64,000 nt of DNA from the NCBI GenBank assembly GCA_033558025.1, contig JAUCEF010000005.1:1674001-1738000 (forward strand), given 5' to 3'. Shown here piece after piece: positions 9,852 through 21,156 of this stretch (position 1 is its first letter; every line of letters starts with the position of its first letter). Source of the DNA: Phytophthora sp. 'mugwort' (lineage: Eukaryota > Oomycota > Peronosporomycetes > Peronosporales > Peronosporaceae). Under the pieces are notes generated by a model. That model saw nothing but the letters and a program-made list of their open reading frames with translations, ran no database searches and was not told where the DNA came from. The translations under genes and the position numbers were made by a program.

Positions 9852-12800
9852 CTACCCCTGGTTGAGTTCACGTTGGCGACGGCGAAATTCCTCAAGGAGT
9901 TGTTGCCAATGCGAAACATGTTTAATGTCTTTCTCATTCTCCCATGTCGCTTCGTGTTCAGGCAGACCATGCCATTGGACCAACCATTGACGCTTACGAC
10001 GTCTCGCGGCTCCTTAGCAATGCCTCCACGATGTACAGTTGTTCTTCAGTTTCTTTGTCGACAATAAGCGGGACAGCCTTCGGTATCGGACGGTTTGGGA
10101 AGTCCGACACGTTGGGCTTGTAATGCGATAGGAGTTCGACATCAAACGTAAGATTGATCCTCAACATTACGCTGGATAGAATCAGCTTTGCCACGTTGTG
10201 GTTTACCATGCGTTCGATCATGAAAGGTCCGACTTTCTTTGCCGTTAGCTTTGCTTGCTTGAGTTCCGTATCATAATTAACGGTCTTTAAAGATAATTTC
10301 TTCGTGTCGAGCTATACTAAGTCTCCCTCTTTGAAAATGACTTCTTGGCGTTTGCGATCGTAGTACTCCTTCTGTTTGACTTGAGCTTGTTCGAGATTCC
10401 GGGGAGCTTCTTCTACGATCTCTTGCCTTTCTTTTGCAAAGTTTCTCGCGAAGTCCGCAATCGTTACATCTTGCTCCGACTGAAGTAGGCATTTCATTTC
10501 TTAGCGACTAGGTTTGACACCTTACGCCCTGTGTCAACCTCAGATGGAGTAAGTTTGTCGATGCGTTTAAGAGTTGAGTGGGCATACTCTACCGTTCCAA
10601 GATACTTCACCCAATCATCGCCATAATACGATACCATGCATCTCAGAGCATCTTCAAGTACTAAGTTTTGACGTTCTGTCTGGCCATCAGCTTGAGCTCT
10701 GTGAGCTGTGGTCATACTTAGCTTGACACCCATCAGCTTCATAAGTGACTTCCACAAATCTGAAATGAATTTCGAGTCACGGTCGCTGATAATTACTTTC
10801 GGCACACCATGGTGTCTGATAACAGCATCAAAGTAAACTTTGGCTGTGGCCGGGGCATCTGCCGTAGTGTAGGTACGTAATGATGTGGGGCGGAGGAGAA
10901 GGAGTTGTCGAGTAGGAAGGGAATTTGGATGTGATTCATTTTTGGGCGGTCCTTAGTTTGCTAGCGCTATATCTAAGCCGCCATGGAGGCTCTTGTGTGT
11001 CCTTTGTGCCACGCTGGATATTCTCCGCACGGTGACCAACCATTCCTCTACATCACATGCAAACCTACACGTCACACTTTATTGACTATCTGATTGGCTG
11101 GAGACTCTGGGACATTCTCTGGTTTCGTCATCATGAGAATGATTGCGTGTACCATGAGTGTAGTTCACATACCTGATCCTTGGAAGATGTCGTGGTGTCG
11201 CACGGCGCCTCCTTATGTGCAATTTATGCAAAATGTGCAAAATAAAATGTGTTGTCGATGGGACTCGAACCCGTGACCTTTGCCTTGGACGATAGAAATT
11301 TTATGTCTGCACCAGACTGTGCATATATCGATTGTGTCGGGACCAAAGGTTTTACCCATACGTAACCGATGTAAATGTGTCGTAATTGCAAACCACATCC
11401 TTACAAGGTAGGTGCATACTTTGCGCGTTTCGACAGTTTGTCGATTGCAGCAAAGATAGCATCAAATCCTTCCGACACCGACAATCCAGTGATGAAGTCC
11501 ATCGAAATAACTTCCCAGCATTCCATAGGAATTGGTATTGGCATCAGAAGACCTTTCTACTTCTGACTGTTGGACTTCCATCTCGCGCAGGTCTCACAGG
11601 TACGGACATACTGTCGAACGACACGATCCATAGTCGGCCACAAATACCATTGCGACAGCTTTAGGTAGTTACGACGGCTACCCGGATGCGCTGACGTGCT
11701 GCCATCAAGGAACTCTATGATGACATTCGTACCTAGACCTTTGCGCTTCGGAACACAGAATGGTAGACAGTATCTCTCTTCGTATTCTTAACGAAGAGTA
11801 AACCGTTGTGTTTCACGAACTTTTCCATGTGGGTACCCTGCATCCATTGTTGCTTGAAGTCTTGGTCCGACATGTACCCGAGTTGAAACTCTTTCTTCTG
11901 GTCAGCGGACAAGTGCAGACTTACATAATGGAAATCGACGCTGTTGACTTGTTCTTGCGGTACACCAATCGGACGACTCTCTCCCCGTAAGTCGACATCG
12001 TCGAGAATGAGATGGAAGGCTTCGACCGACATATGACGTAACATCGATGATTGAATCATCTGCTCCTGCGTATACACTACGTGTTGGTTACAGGAGTCAT
12101 CACAATCATGAACAGCGTAACATCGGGTAATGAAGCTGGTTTAGTTTTTAGCTCGTCCGAATTTACCACCAAGATCGCGATAACGCGTTTGGCGCCATAT
12201 TAGCTTACCACGCACGTGATGTAACGTAAACGTAAAGTTGGAGAAGTGCGTTAAGAAGCGAGCCATTTTTAGCGATACGCGGGGATGATGCAACATCCAT
12301 GAACACGCCGAACTATCCGGGTATACATCAAACGGACGTCCATGTAGGTAATGTCTCCACTTTACCGTGGCTGTTCTAATAGCTAACAGCTCCTTCTCGT
12401 GCGTTGGCTATCCACGTTCATGCTCACATCACTTCTTTGAAAAGAATGCGATCGGATGGTCAATATCATGCAGTACCCAGATGCATCGGTAGTCACGATG
12501 AACGGTCGTGTAAAATCTGGCAAATTCAACGTTGGCGCTTGTTGAAGTGCGAGTTTGAGAGCGAGGAAAGCATTTTCGTGCTCATCTTCCCAGGCCCACG
12601 GTGTCTGTGCTTGAGCTAGTGCTCTCAGAGGGCGTGCAATCTTCGCGAAATCACAGATGAACCTGCGATAGTAACCTACTAGCCCAAGGAAGCTCAACAG
12701 CGCTTTCCTTGATGTAGGAGCGGGATATTTAGCGATTATCTACCTTTAATCCATCTTTCGACACTACGTGGTCCAGAAACGCTACTTCCGATTGTACAAA

Positions 12801-14095
12801 TTAACACTTGGACAGGCGAGCATAAAGCTTTCTTGACGCAGTACTTCACAAATCTTGCGTAGATGCTTTACATGCTCTGTCATATTGCTGGAAAAGATGC
12901 AAATATCATCCAGATACACGACGACAAAGTTAAGCTTCTCGAAAGAGTACGCATGCGCCTGACCATGTTCCTGGCATTCCAGCCGTAGCCATAGGTGCAA
13001 CACACCATTGATAGGTTTCCTTGTGCGTTCGAAACGCAGTATATGTTCGGCTCGACTTTACCACCAAATTTCGTGATATCCTTGTGCGAGATCAATCAGG
13101 GTAAATACTTCACACCCAACCATTCGATTAAAGAGTTCCTCAGTTACAGATAAGGAATTTTTGGCTATGATACTTAAGTGATTAAAGTATCGATAGTCAA
13201 TTACCCAGCGTAATGGAATTTTCGAGTATCCGCTACGAAGCCACTCAGCTCTGCAAGGAAGCATCCCTGTCACTGAATCTTTCTTTGGAATAACGAAGAT
13301 GTTCGACACCCAGGGTGAGTTTGACAATTCGACCCACCCTTTACGCAAGTTCTCCTCCACAAATTCTTCGAGTGCATCTTGCTCCATTTTTGACAAGCGA
13401 AACGGAGGTCTCGAGCTTGGTTTAGCGTCTTCTTTCAGTTCTAACTCGAAGCTAACCTTTCGCGACGGTGGGAGGTTATCAGGTAACTTATTCGGAAACA
13501 CATCTACAAATCCATCAAGAACCACCTTGCGGATAGGTTCAGGAATATATTTCAACTCCTGGCTTTCAGTGATCTTAACACGAAAGACTTGCACATAGTC
13601 TCCTTGTCTCTTGTGATGGGTGAACGTGGGTCCATCAACTTTCACGAAGTGAAAATTCTCAGGAATTTCGACATCTCCTGTCTGCCAATTCACTATCGGA
13701 TTGTAGTGGATGAACCAGGCCTTACCAGAGATCACCTCGTGTGATTCAGGTAACTGCCATTCTACAACCTCCATGGACGGAAATACGTAGCCGTCCATCT
13801 TAACCGTAGCTTGAACATGCTGGACTTCCTGTAAAGCAGTCACTGTTCGATCGAACCTTGTTGCTTGTAAATTCCGCGAAGTCAGCACAGTAGTTGCGAT
13901 ACCGCGCTCGATCATGTTCCTACTGGCATCAGTATCCAGTAGAATTCGGACATCCTTTCCGTTGATTCTTCCCTTCCGGATAAACAACTTTGCGCTTGTA
14001 CTAAGCTGCGCTACATCAACCTTTCGGTTATCTGACGTACTTGTTGGTTGCGATCCATGCAATAACAACTGCTCCTCTGAATGTGATTCGCACAT
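9852..14095 (-). pseudogene. Gypsy pol remnant (PR-RT-RNase H-IN-chromodomain)
   Basis: The protease active site is ILLDTDASRN at 13919-13945, where the invariant DTGA has become DTDA by one G-to-A change. Reverse transcriptase shows PLRWVIDYRYFN and FTLIDLAQGYHEI at 13060-13220, then, after a frameshift, VVVYLDDICIFSS at 12885-12930. RNase H begins near 12500 (PFIVTTDASGY). Integrase spans about 12080-10500, with VIISDRDSKFISDLWKSL at 10750-10805; the part between is interrupted by the 10876-11405 insertion. The C-terminus has YYDRKRQEVIFKEGDLV and a chromodomain at 9855-10050 (YIVEALL, then KRQWLVQWHGLPEHEATWE in another frame). Its stop at 9852-9854 lies one base from the 3' LTR, so the purine-rich AACCAGGGGTAGA is both coding end and polypurine tract. 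Confidence 0.85.
10876..11405 (-). mobile_element. 530-bp insertion with tRNA-like A and B boxes (solo LTR or MITE)
   Basis: This element sits inside the gypsy integrase. The pentamer AGGTA flanks it at 10871-10875 and 11406-11410. Its ends are inverted: CGTAATGATGTGG at 10876-10888, and TGTAAGGATGTGG on the - strand at 11405-11393 (11 of 13 identical). Read on the - strand it starts TG and ends CG, close to the TG...CA of an LTR. Inside, the - strand carries an A-box-like D arm (GCACAGTCTGGTGC, 11309-11322) and a B box GGTTCGAGTCC (11261-11271). The spacing is about 9 nt longer than in a 73-nt tRNA. No ORF is present. Confidence 0.65.
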
Positions 14096-14279
14096 ATCAG
14101 TACTACCACTGGTAGCGATTCGCGCATACCAGTTTCTTCCTCAGCTTCAGTACTTACGGACTGTATGGACTTTCCTTACATCACCAATGATCTTGGATGT
14201 TCGCTACACTCATCGTCAAGTGCTCCATGACAACTGTTTCCGTGGTGTCATCAGGGTTGTCAACATTTTGATTTGCCAT

Positions 14280-15134
14280 GTTCACCCTTGCCTACCCACG
14301 ACCACGTCGTTGATTCGAGTGACTATACCTCGGTGGGTGTTTTCTGGCTTTCTGCTGCGATCGAATAGGACATTGGTTAGCCCTATGAGCACGCTTCCAT
14401 ACCTGAAGCACAGGTTACGGCGTATGCATTCATCTCGCGATGGCATGCACGCTATCAATTTCCAGTGGCTCCGCTGCATCACCATCGTTCGTATGATCGG
14501 TACTTACGACAGTCTTTTTTCCATCCGAACGTCCATGGTGAGGATGAGATCGATCATAGTCTAACGCTGTTGTTACAGCTTTCGCAAGCGTCTCGCAACG
14601 TCGATATTGACCCTCTTCAGGTACACTGGACGATTGTCCACGTAAAAGTAACTGATTTGTCCAGTTTCTCCATCTTTGTGACTTGCGTCACTAAGTCGCG
14701 AAACTTACTGACATAGTCAGGCAATTTTTGCAAACTGCGCTCTTTCAAGTCATTCATCTGCTCTCGCAGACGCTCCTGCAGGTCCTTGGGTACGAACTCG
14801 GCTTCCAAAAGAAGTCGTCGACACTCGAAAAAGTGTCCATTTCAGCCATGTACAAATGTGCAGCACTATGCTTCAGCGTTCCGGCAATCAGGGCCAACAT
14901 CTTTTTCTTCAGGGCTACCTCCTTGTATGCGATACTCTTAGCTTGAAAGTACTGGCCAATCAGCTGTTTGTATAAAGCAAATGACTCGTTCATGGTACCG
15001 CTGTACATAGGCAGTTTTACACCTTCCAGTTTGAGCTCAGAGACCTGTTTCATATGCGTGGGAGTCTCAATGAGCTCGGTTTGCTTCTGGATCGAAGCGA
15101 TCATACTCTGCATAAGATGATCAGGATTCGCCAT
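14280..15134 (-). pseudogene. Gypsy gag remnant
   Basis: The start is the ATG at 15134 (MANPDHLMQS). The capsid-like part (FALYKQLIGQYFQ, LALIAGTLKHSAAHLYMAEM) runs to about 14800. A frame change then leads into 14617-14808 (DLQERLREQMNDLKERSL). The nucleocapsid part near 14380-14430 reads CIRRNLCFRYG where a CCHC knuckle would have Cys, so the zinc finger is lost. The remnant is non-functional. Confidence 0.7.
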
Positions 15135-15439
15135 ACTTGATACTTTCGGCTTGATCACTTTTCGAAAACCTTGAAGATGAACGGGAAATAAAGGGGAACT
15201 TGTTATAAGGAATAGATATGCTACTTCTGGGATTCCGAACGACTATTTTTTGTCGGTTCTGGTCTTCTTGGATGCCTTCGGCGAAGTCGATCCACCTTCG
15301 AGTGCTTGGCGAACACGCTTAGCACGTTACCCGTCAAGTCGCTCCACTTGGAGTACGGAGGTTCTTCGCCCACCTCGATTTCTCGCAGCACACGCTGGAT
15401 TCCAGTCGAGACGAGGTGGTTAGCGCGATGAAGTTGAGT

Positions 15440-15679
15440 CTATGCGTCGATTAGCACACTCACAATGCAACGTTTCTCTGCGCCACGTTCACAGCCGTGT
15501 GTTCTGACGAGCATGATAAAAGCCTGTAGTATACGATCAGACTTGGCTATCGATTTGTAGAGGTCCGTGCGCGCTTTCTTTGTAGCACCCGGGTCGTCGA
15601 CAGACAAACGCAAGAACTCGCCGAGTAACGGAACCTCCATGTCCTTCTGATGGACAACAGACGGTTTTGCTCGAGTCAT
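15440..15679 (-). pseudogene. Extra open frame upstream of gypsy gag
   Basis: This 79-codon frame starts MTRAKPSVVHQ, between the 5' LTR and gag. After its TAG the same frame continues readable (about 20 codons to 15340) and ends in a Lys-rich stretch near 15240, as if a longer protein of ~140 aa had acquired stops. I recognise no domain. It may be part of an extended gag or an added ORF. Confidence 0.35.
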
Positions 15680-16047
15680 AACCTAGCCCAAGTGGGCCAG
15701 AACAACGAGACTTTTAGAGAGTGCTGGGCAAAGATTGCCAAGATCCACCCGACTTACCGGCCAGTCAAGAATTACGCCTACTAAATAGGGACTTGGTTTA
15801 CAAACGGGGCCGGTTCGAGATCAGCAATTTCAATTATAGCCAATTCAAATAACCGGGGCTGAGTACCCTTAAGCACTACCAACAGCCCTCCGGTCAAATC
15901 TGCACCAATCAGCGTACCCTGGCCAAAAACTGAAATTACATTTATGACTACACGCAGTGTGAAGCTGGGTGCCCAATCAGGAACAACCACTTACGGTCAC
16001 AGCACTTTCGGGACGACAGCGACGACAGCGACGTTAGCGATAGCCGC

Positions 16048-16066
16048 GGATTCCCCCTGCTACCAA
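16048..16066 (-). promoter_or_regulatory. Gypsy primer binding site (probable)
   Basis: Directly inside the 5' LTR the - strand reads TT then TGGTAGCAGGGGG. TGG at this place is expected for a site complementary to a tRNA 3' CCA end. The sequence resembles an initiator-Met type PBS, but the primer tRNA cannot be fixed from the window. Confidence 0.45.
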
Positions 16067-16067
16067 A

Positions 16068-16454
16068 TGTCGGGACGGCTATGCACTTGTAGTGCGGCGA
16101 AGGAAGCAGGTAGGCTTGGACTTGTGGGGAACGACGCACGTTTTGGAAGGATTATATTTGTTTGCTTTTCTTTTGCTAGCTACGACATGCATGCGTTCCC
16201 TTACTGGGTATGCTTTTTTTTCCTTTTCTGTATACTTAACCTAAATGTAAGCAACGTTTTCTTTTTCCTAAATTGGTTCTGTGCAGGTACGCATCAGGTA
16301 CGTACTTTCGGCGGCTGCCTGCCATGCGCGTCCTGGCCGTTCAAGGCAGCTCGCGCATGGTGACTTGCTACATAGGCCGCTGGCGTGCTCGATCAGCACG
16401 TCCGTGAGGGTGATGGCCTAGGCGTGCTGCCGGCACGCCGTGCTCGGCCTGGCA
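16068..16454 (-). repeat. Gypsy 5' LTR (right copy)
   Basis: This 387-bp partner of the left LTR starts TGTCGGGACGG and ends GGCCTGGCA, with the terminal GACA changed to GGCA. It should hold the promoter of the element, which is transcribed leftward. Confidence 0.9.
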
Positions 16455-16459
16455 GTTAC

Positions 16460-16904
16460 CCAGTACAACACCACATAACCAGCGGCAGGTCACGTCGCAC
16501 GAACAACACCGAACCAGCGAACTCCAGTAGTGGCTCGGGGGGACAGCAAACCCGTGAATTACAGCGGCGACGCAAGAGGGCCACAGCGATAACGTAAGAG
16601 CTCCACAGCGACAACGCAAGAGTGCCACAGCGATACAGTGCGAGGGTCGCAGCGAAGCAGCGCGAGAACCAAAGTAAAGCAACACAGCGCGAGAGTCACA
16701 GTGTGATAGCGCAGCGCGAGAGCCACAGCCAGATGGATCGATGGTACAGCGCGGTAGCGAGAGAGTCACAACGGAGATAACTAATACGGATGGAGGACAT
16801 GCTTCCTCAAATAAATTCGGCCAATGGGAAACGTTTGTCGATTGCTCGGGCGATTCCACCAACGAATCCAGGTGTGTAAACATATAGCCGGAATTCAGAA
16901 TACA
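16460..16904. repeat. Degenerate short-motif region
   Basis: From about 16540 to 16780 the + strand repeats an irregular motif like GCGAGAGYCACAGC and related purine-rich variants. A long - strand frame across it (16368-16961) is rich in Ser, Cys and Leu because of this repetition, and I do not call it a gene. The rest of the stretch shows nothing recognisable. Confidence 0.4.
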
Positions 16905-17131
16905 GTAAACCACGGGTTCACCGCAACATGTGCAAAATGTCTCATTGCTTAAAAACTTCAAATCTTTTACGTGATTCTGGTCAATAAATGCAATTATTAG
17001 AAAGTTGATAATCTTTCTTCTTACTTACAAATGATATACTAAGGCCTGCTTACGTTCATTCTCTGTTCTCGATTGCTTCGTTTTTACGGTGTTGCACTGG
17101 GCCCGTGCGTTGCGGTGAACCCGTGGTTTAC
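16905..17131. mobile_element. 227-bp MITE-like inverted-repeat element
   Basis: A perfect 23-bp inverted repeat, starting GTAAACCACGGGTTC, lies at 16905-16927 and 17109-17131 around an AT-rich, non-coding centre. Size, perfect termini and lack of ORFs fit a miniature inverted-repeat transposon. I see no clear target duplication; imperfect inverted similarity (GAATT) continues outside, so the true ends may lie further out. Confidence 0.55.
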
Positions 17132-17284
17132 GGTGCCGTATAATTCGACTTGAATCCGACAATTCATTCTGGCCAATGAAATCAAGTGATTATAGGGTTA
17201 GGCATTCGCAACTTACATCCGGCAAGCAGTTGTTATTTTTAGTCTGGCGACGGTAAAACACCACCATTTCACTCTGCCGCTGAA

Positions 17285-17674
17285 ATGGGGCGCGGAATGC
17301 ACACCAAGATAATCTCTCAAGGTGATGCGAAACCAAAGCAGTTCAAGCGAGACTCAATAACCTAGGAGTTCCGACAGCGACTGATGTAATACTTTGCTAC
17401 TTACTCTGTCGACGAAAAGCTAGACAAAATGTTTCCTGGCCTCAACCCAGCAACTCGCGAGAGTAAACAAAAGAGTATATACTACTGGCGCAAGATGAAC
17501 ACGATGATAGTGTTAGCAAGCAGCTGTACCAAGACTAGCCGGATAAAGAAGCTTAGACCGATAGGTAGCGCCACGGTTCTCCCTACAGACACGGAGTTGG
17601 CAAAGTCGAAGATTTTACACCAGAACTCGGTAACACATCTGCTTCGCCATCCATTGATAGTCATATCAATTTAG
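17285..17674 (+). pseudogene. Remnant of a pogo/CENP-B-like transposase N-terminus
   Basis: A first piece reads MGRGMHTKIISQGDAKPK from 17285. After in-frame stops comes YFATYSVDEKLDKMFPGL and RESKQKSIYYWRKM at 17390-17510, then IGSATVLPTDTELA near 17560-17600. This pattern of a helix-turn-helix segment followed by 'SATxLxxxxEL' resembles the N-terminal region of pogo-like transposases abundant in oomycetes. No catalytic domain follows. The family call is from memory and uncertain. Confidence 0.4.
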
Positions 17675-17802
17675 AAAGGTTTTGTGGTCGAGGGGTATAT
17701 TTGGTGTCGGGTATAAGTCGAGTATTACGGTAATAGTGGATGGAAGTGGTTGCTGCGCACAACTCAGAAGGGGGAGTGAAAGTCGCACAAATAACCAACG
17801 GT

Positions 17803-17818
17803 GGGGGGGGGGGGGGGG
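17803..17818 (+). repeat. G16 homopolymer
   Basis: Sixteen consecutive G residues follow GGT. It is the longest homopolymer in the window and could be an assembly-sensitive site. Confidence 0.8.
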
Positions 17819-18315
17819 TTGCGAGCAAGAATAGGCATATAAACCGGCGCGGGGTGACCGCGAAGCAGAGCCGCGGCGAATTTGCGAAGGCGGTCCCTGC
17901 ACCAAGATTTCCAGCGAGCCGATCCTTGTACTGGACCGATGAGGCAACCATTTTCTCGCAAGAGCGCAGCGACATCCTCTGCTGAGCAAAACGGTCCAGA
18001 TTAGTTTCATGTGTCAAATGGGCTAATATCGTGTATCAGCCATAAAGCAGGGGAGTTCGTGGGCAGATGATGGATTGCACGTGTTGTGATGGGTATCTGG
18101 TATATAGAGGGTTTGCACTTAACAATTTGCAAATGCTTTTGCATCAGCGCATCCGACATAGGAGCTACCAAGCCCAGCAATGAACTGAACTGAAGATTCA
18201 GCCTGGCGTTTTAAGAAATCGGTGGCGACTAACGAGGTTTGAAACTACCTGAGCGCGTCTGTTCTTCGAGAAAATGCGACGGAATTTACCGCTGGAAAGT
18301 TGTCAAGCAATTCAA

Positions 18316-18634
18316 GTGACGGGGTCACACAGCACCTTGCAGAAAAAGTATGCTGCGGAGAGTTTACAAATCTTCAGTGAACGGCAGTTCACAAGTTCCA
18401 TGGTCTGAGGAGGACTAGTTACCAAAGTAAGGTAGATTAAGACTGAATATGATTTAGCTTGGCTTGCAATACAAAATATAAGTTTCCTATAATGAAACCT
18501 AGAGAGCCGCAAATTGAGTGGCTCTAAGACCAACTGGTACCCCGTACCCGCAATGTTGCTCGTGTCAGTGGTGTTGACCACACTATATGACACATCTCTA
18601 AGTGACACGTTACTCTTCATGTAACCCCGTTACA
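18316..18634. repeat. 319-bp segment with inverted ends (possible solo LTR)
   Basis: The left end reads GTGACGGGGTCAC and the right end GTAACCCCGTTACA, which are inverted relatives (GTRACGGGGTYAC). Ends of TG...CA type with long inverted termini suggest a solo LTR. No 5-bp flanking duplication is visible. The remainder of 17700-18640 has no recognisable gene. Confidence 0.35.
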
Positions 18635-18719
18635 TCCTCCCCACTTAGGTTCGGTTATCGACCAATCATGTGCGAGGAAATGTGGATCTCAGACACCTCG
18701 GTGGCATGGTGTTACCGAG

Positions 18720-19157
18720 GACAGACAAGATAATAGTGGGGAGGATATCAATTCCACGATGGATGCTAGATTGGACCGCAGCTTGCACCGAAGGGTGTCA
18801 GACCATGAATCCCCAGGGCTCGCATCCGTCATGGCAAAATGGGGGATTGTGGATGCTCTCGTTCCGCCGGAGGATATTAACCACCTCGGCGTAACGGAAT
18901 CCTACAAGCGAATGCACACATATAAGTACACACCGCAGAGCGGTGAAGAGGCCTCAGCACGTCTGGACCGATGGTACACATATGCACCTTTATTGGCGTG
19001 GATGGTAGTGCTAGTGATGTGTCATCCCGGAGCCAGGGCAGATCATCAAACGGTTAGGCTTCGTCTGCGCTGTCGCGATGACCCTGTGAGGATCAAAAAA
19101 ACTACAAGGATCTACCCACCGCCATGGTGGCAACGGAGGCCGTGTGAGAGGCAATAG
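18720..19157 (+). pseudogene. LINE APE-type endonuclease remnant
   Basis: Readable from about 18735 (EDINSTMDARLDRSLHRR) through MAKWGIVDAL, YKYTPQSGEEASARLDRWY and ending with ADHQTVRLRLR at about 19035-19070. The SRLDRWY and (S)DHxxV elements are hallmarks of the C-terminal half of the AP-endonuclease-like domain of LINEs. The N-terminal catalytic half is missing or unreadable. Confidence 0.65.
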
Positions 19158-19799
19158 AGGCTAGGCTTGCAGCGTTTATGGGTGCACTGCCAGACGTTTG
19201 TCTGGATGCAGTAAAATAGCGGCAGACTGGAATGACCCTAAGTTAGAAATTCGAAAAGTAAACCTCCAGATAATCAGACGACGCAGGAGAGCGTCTACAG
19301 CCACATACAAGCAAAAGTTGAAACGGCTACTCCGACAACACAGACGGTTGCTCGACCAAGCTGCTGGAGTGGCCCCAAACGGTAGAGGCGATAACGGACC
19401 TGACGGGCCACCTTCAATTGGCGGAACACAAGGGTGCGACACGACTTCACAGAGTACACTGCGCGATCACGGACTGCATCCAGGGCAGATCCGCGTACAG
19501 ACAAAGGTGTTTATTTCGGGAGGGGCGGCACCGGACCGGAAATACAACTAACCAATTTTTTTAATCGGATCGGTAACAAGTAGCAGACAACGACATATGT
19601 ATCGACTACATGCAGTTAATGGATGTAGAGCAAGAGGAGTCCACGACAAGCCTGATACGTTGGCGGACGCATGGACCCCGTGTTTCAATAAGAACAGTCC
19701 ACGGCGGAGGCCAGACGAAAATTACTGCCCAAATCAGTACAGGGGGAACTAAACCGTGCTGAGCGCACCATTTACGGAGGTGAGGTGGCAGCAGCCATA

Positions 19800-21144
19800 G
19801 GGGCTTCCCCTCCAGGTAAAGCCTGCGGCCCCGACAGACTCGGGAACGACGGTACAGAGATTTTGCTGCGCTGCTCACGCCGATTCTAACAAGGCTCTAC
19901 AATGGTTGGTATCCGAAGAGGCAGTTCCCCCAGTGGTTTCTGAAGGCATACATATTTTGCCTCAAGAAGGCCGGCGATTCAGAAAATCCTCTCGATTTTC
20001 GACCTTTGTCGATGCTGGCCACAGACTACAAGTTGCTGACTCGTATGATATCTACGAGAACATGTACGAAATTGCCCGGGATTTATTCACCCTAAACAAA
20101 ATAGATTCATTCCCTTAAGGACAATCCAAGCGACATTAGACCATTTCAATGCGGCTCAAGCAGTAGCACAAGGTAATCCGGAATTCGCGGAAGCACTGGC
20201 GCTCCTGCTAGACTTTTGCAAGGCCTATGACTCGGTGGATCGGGAGTTCCTGTATGAGGTATGTGGCCGCGATGAGAGCGCTCCACGAGGGAAATCGTGT
20301 TCGTCTCTTGGCGAACGGGTACAAATCTCGATGGGTACGGGTGACCTGTGGCATTCGGCAAGGGTGTCCGCTTGCTCCACTACTTTTTCTGTTTGTGCTG
20401 GAAGCTAGTATCGCAGAATCGACAGCGACACTGCGGTTCAAGGCATAACGTTACGCAGTAAAACGGGATCCATCAGGCTCAAGGTGGCTGGCTACGCGGA
20501 CGACACGCCAGCTATGTGAAGACAGAGCGGGAAGTAAACATCATCATGGTCATCACCCGAATCTTTGTACTTGCTTCCGGGCTCAAGCTTAATGAGGGAA
20601 ATAAACTAGTTATTGCTCTTAATCCGGCGACTGCAAGCACGAGAACGGACTGCCGGCCCCATTGCGTATACAAGCGCCGGAAAAGCTTTCTCGTTACCTT
20701 GGCACATAGGTGGGGAGTAGTCCGGAAGCGGAGTACTCGTGGCAACTGGCTCGAACACAGCTCATCGCCCGGTTGGTTCTAGCGGCTAGGAAGACTGCCA
20801 CGGTCGAACAGCGTAGCCTGGTACTGAGAGCGATTGTCATCCCCAAGCTTCTGTTCATCGACAGGAACCAATGGCCGTCGCGCCAACTGATATCTCAGTT
20901 CCAGCGTATGATTATGAATTTTGTATGGCATGTGAGATTTACGGATGAACATGTGGACGGCAGGGCATGGCTCAACGGGCAAATGGCCCTACTGCCGCAA
21001 AAACTGGGGGGCTTGCCCATTCCGGACTTAAAGGTGGAGTTAATGGCGCTGGCGGCGGCAACGGTACACAAGTGGGAACTCGATTCTACTCGGGAGGCAC
21101 TCACAGTTAGCGATATACTCACCAATACAACTGGGTGGAAATAG
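19800..21144 (+). pseudogene. LINE reverse transcriptase remnant
   Basis: Motifs appear in several frames: NPLDFRPLSMLATDYKLLTR near 19990-20055, LLDFCKAYDSVDREFLYE at 20199-20265, GIRQGCPLAPLLFLFVLE at 20350-20405, and the catalytic GYADDTPAM at 20490-20517. The thumb-like region with KLGGLPIPDL is at 21000-21035. Frameshifts separate most of these, so no product is possible. Confidence 0.75.
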
Positions 21145-21156
21145 CGCCCATGACAT

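Larger units (their letters stand above)
9468..16454 (-). mobile_element. Ty3/Gypsy chromovirus LTR retrotransposon, inactive
   Basis: The element is bounded by LTRs at 9468-9850 and 16068-16454 and flanked by the 5-bp duplication GTTAC (9463-9467 and 16455-16459). Order in the direction of transcription (right to left) is LTR, PBS, gag with a damaged zinc knuckle, protease, reverse transcriptase, RNase H, integrase, chromodomain, LTR. That order and the C-terminal chromodomain define the chromovirus branch of Ty3/Gypsy. Frameshifts, stops and a 530-bp insertion in integrase show it is dead. The LTRs have diverged by many substitutions and small indels, so the insertion is not recent. Confidence 0.92.

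Noticed and set aside
11260..11331. A functional tRNA gene within the 530-bp insertion
   Set aside because: A and B boxes are recognisable, but acceptor pairing fails and box spacing is about 9 nt too long, so only a tRNA-like relic is supported.
16368..16961. 197-codon - strand frame starting MKFLSNETFCTCC
   Set aside because: Composition follows the degenerate short-motif repeat and the LTR beneath it; no domain seen.
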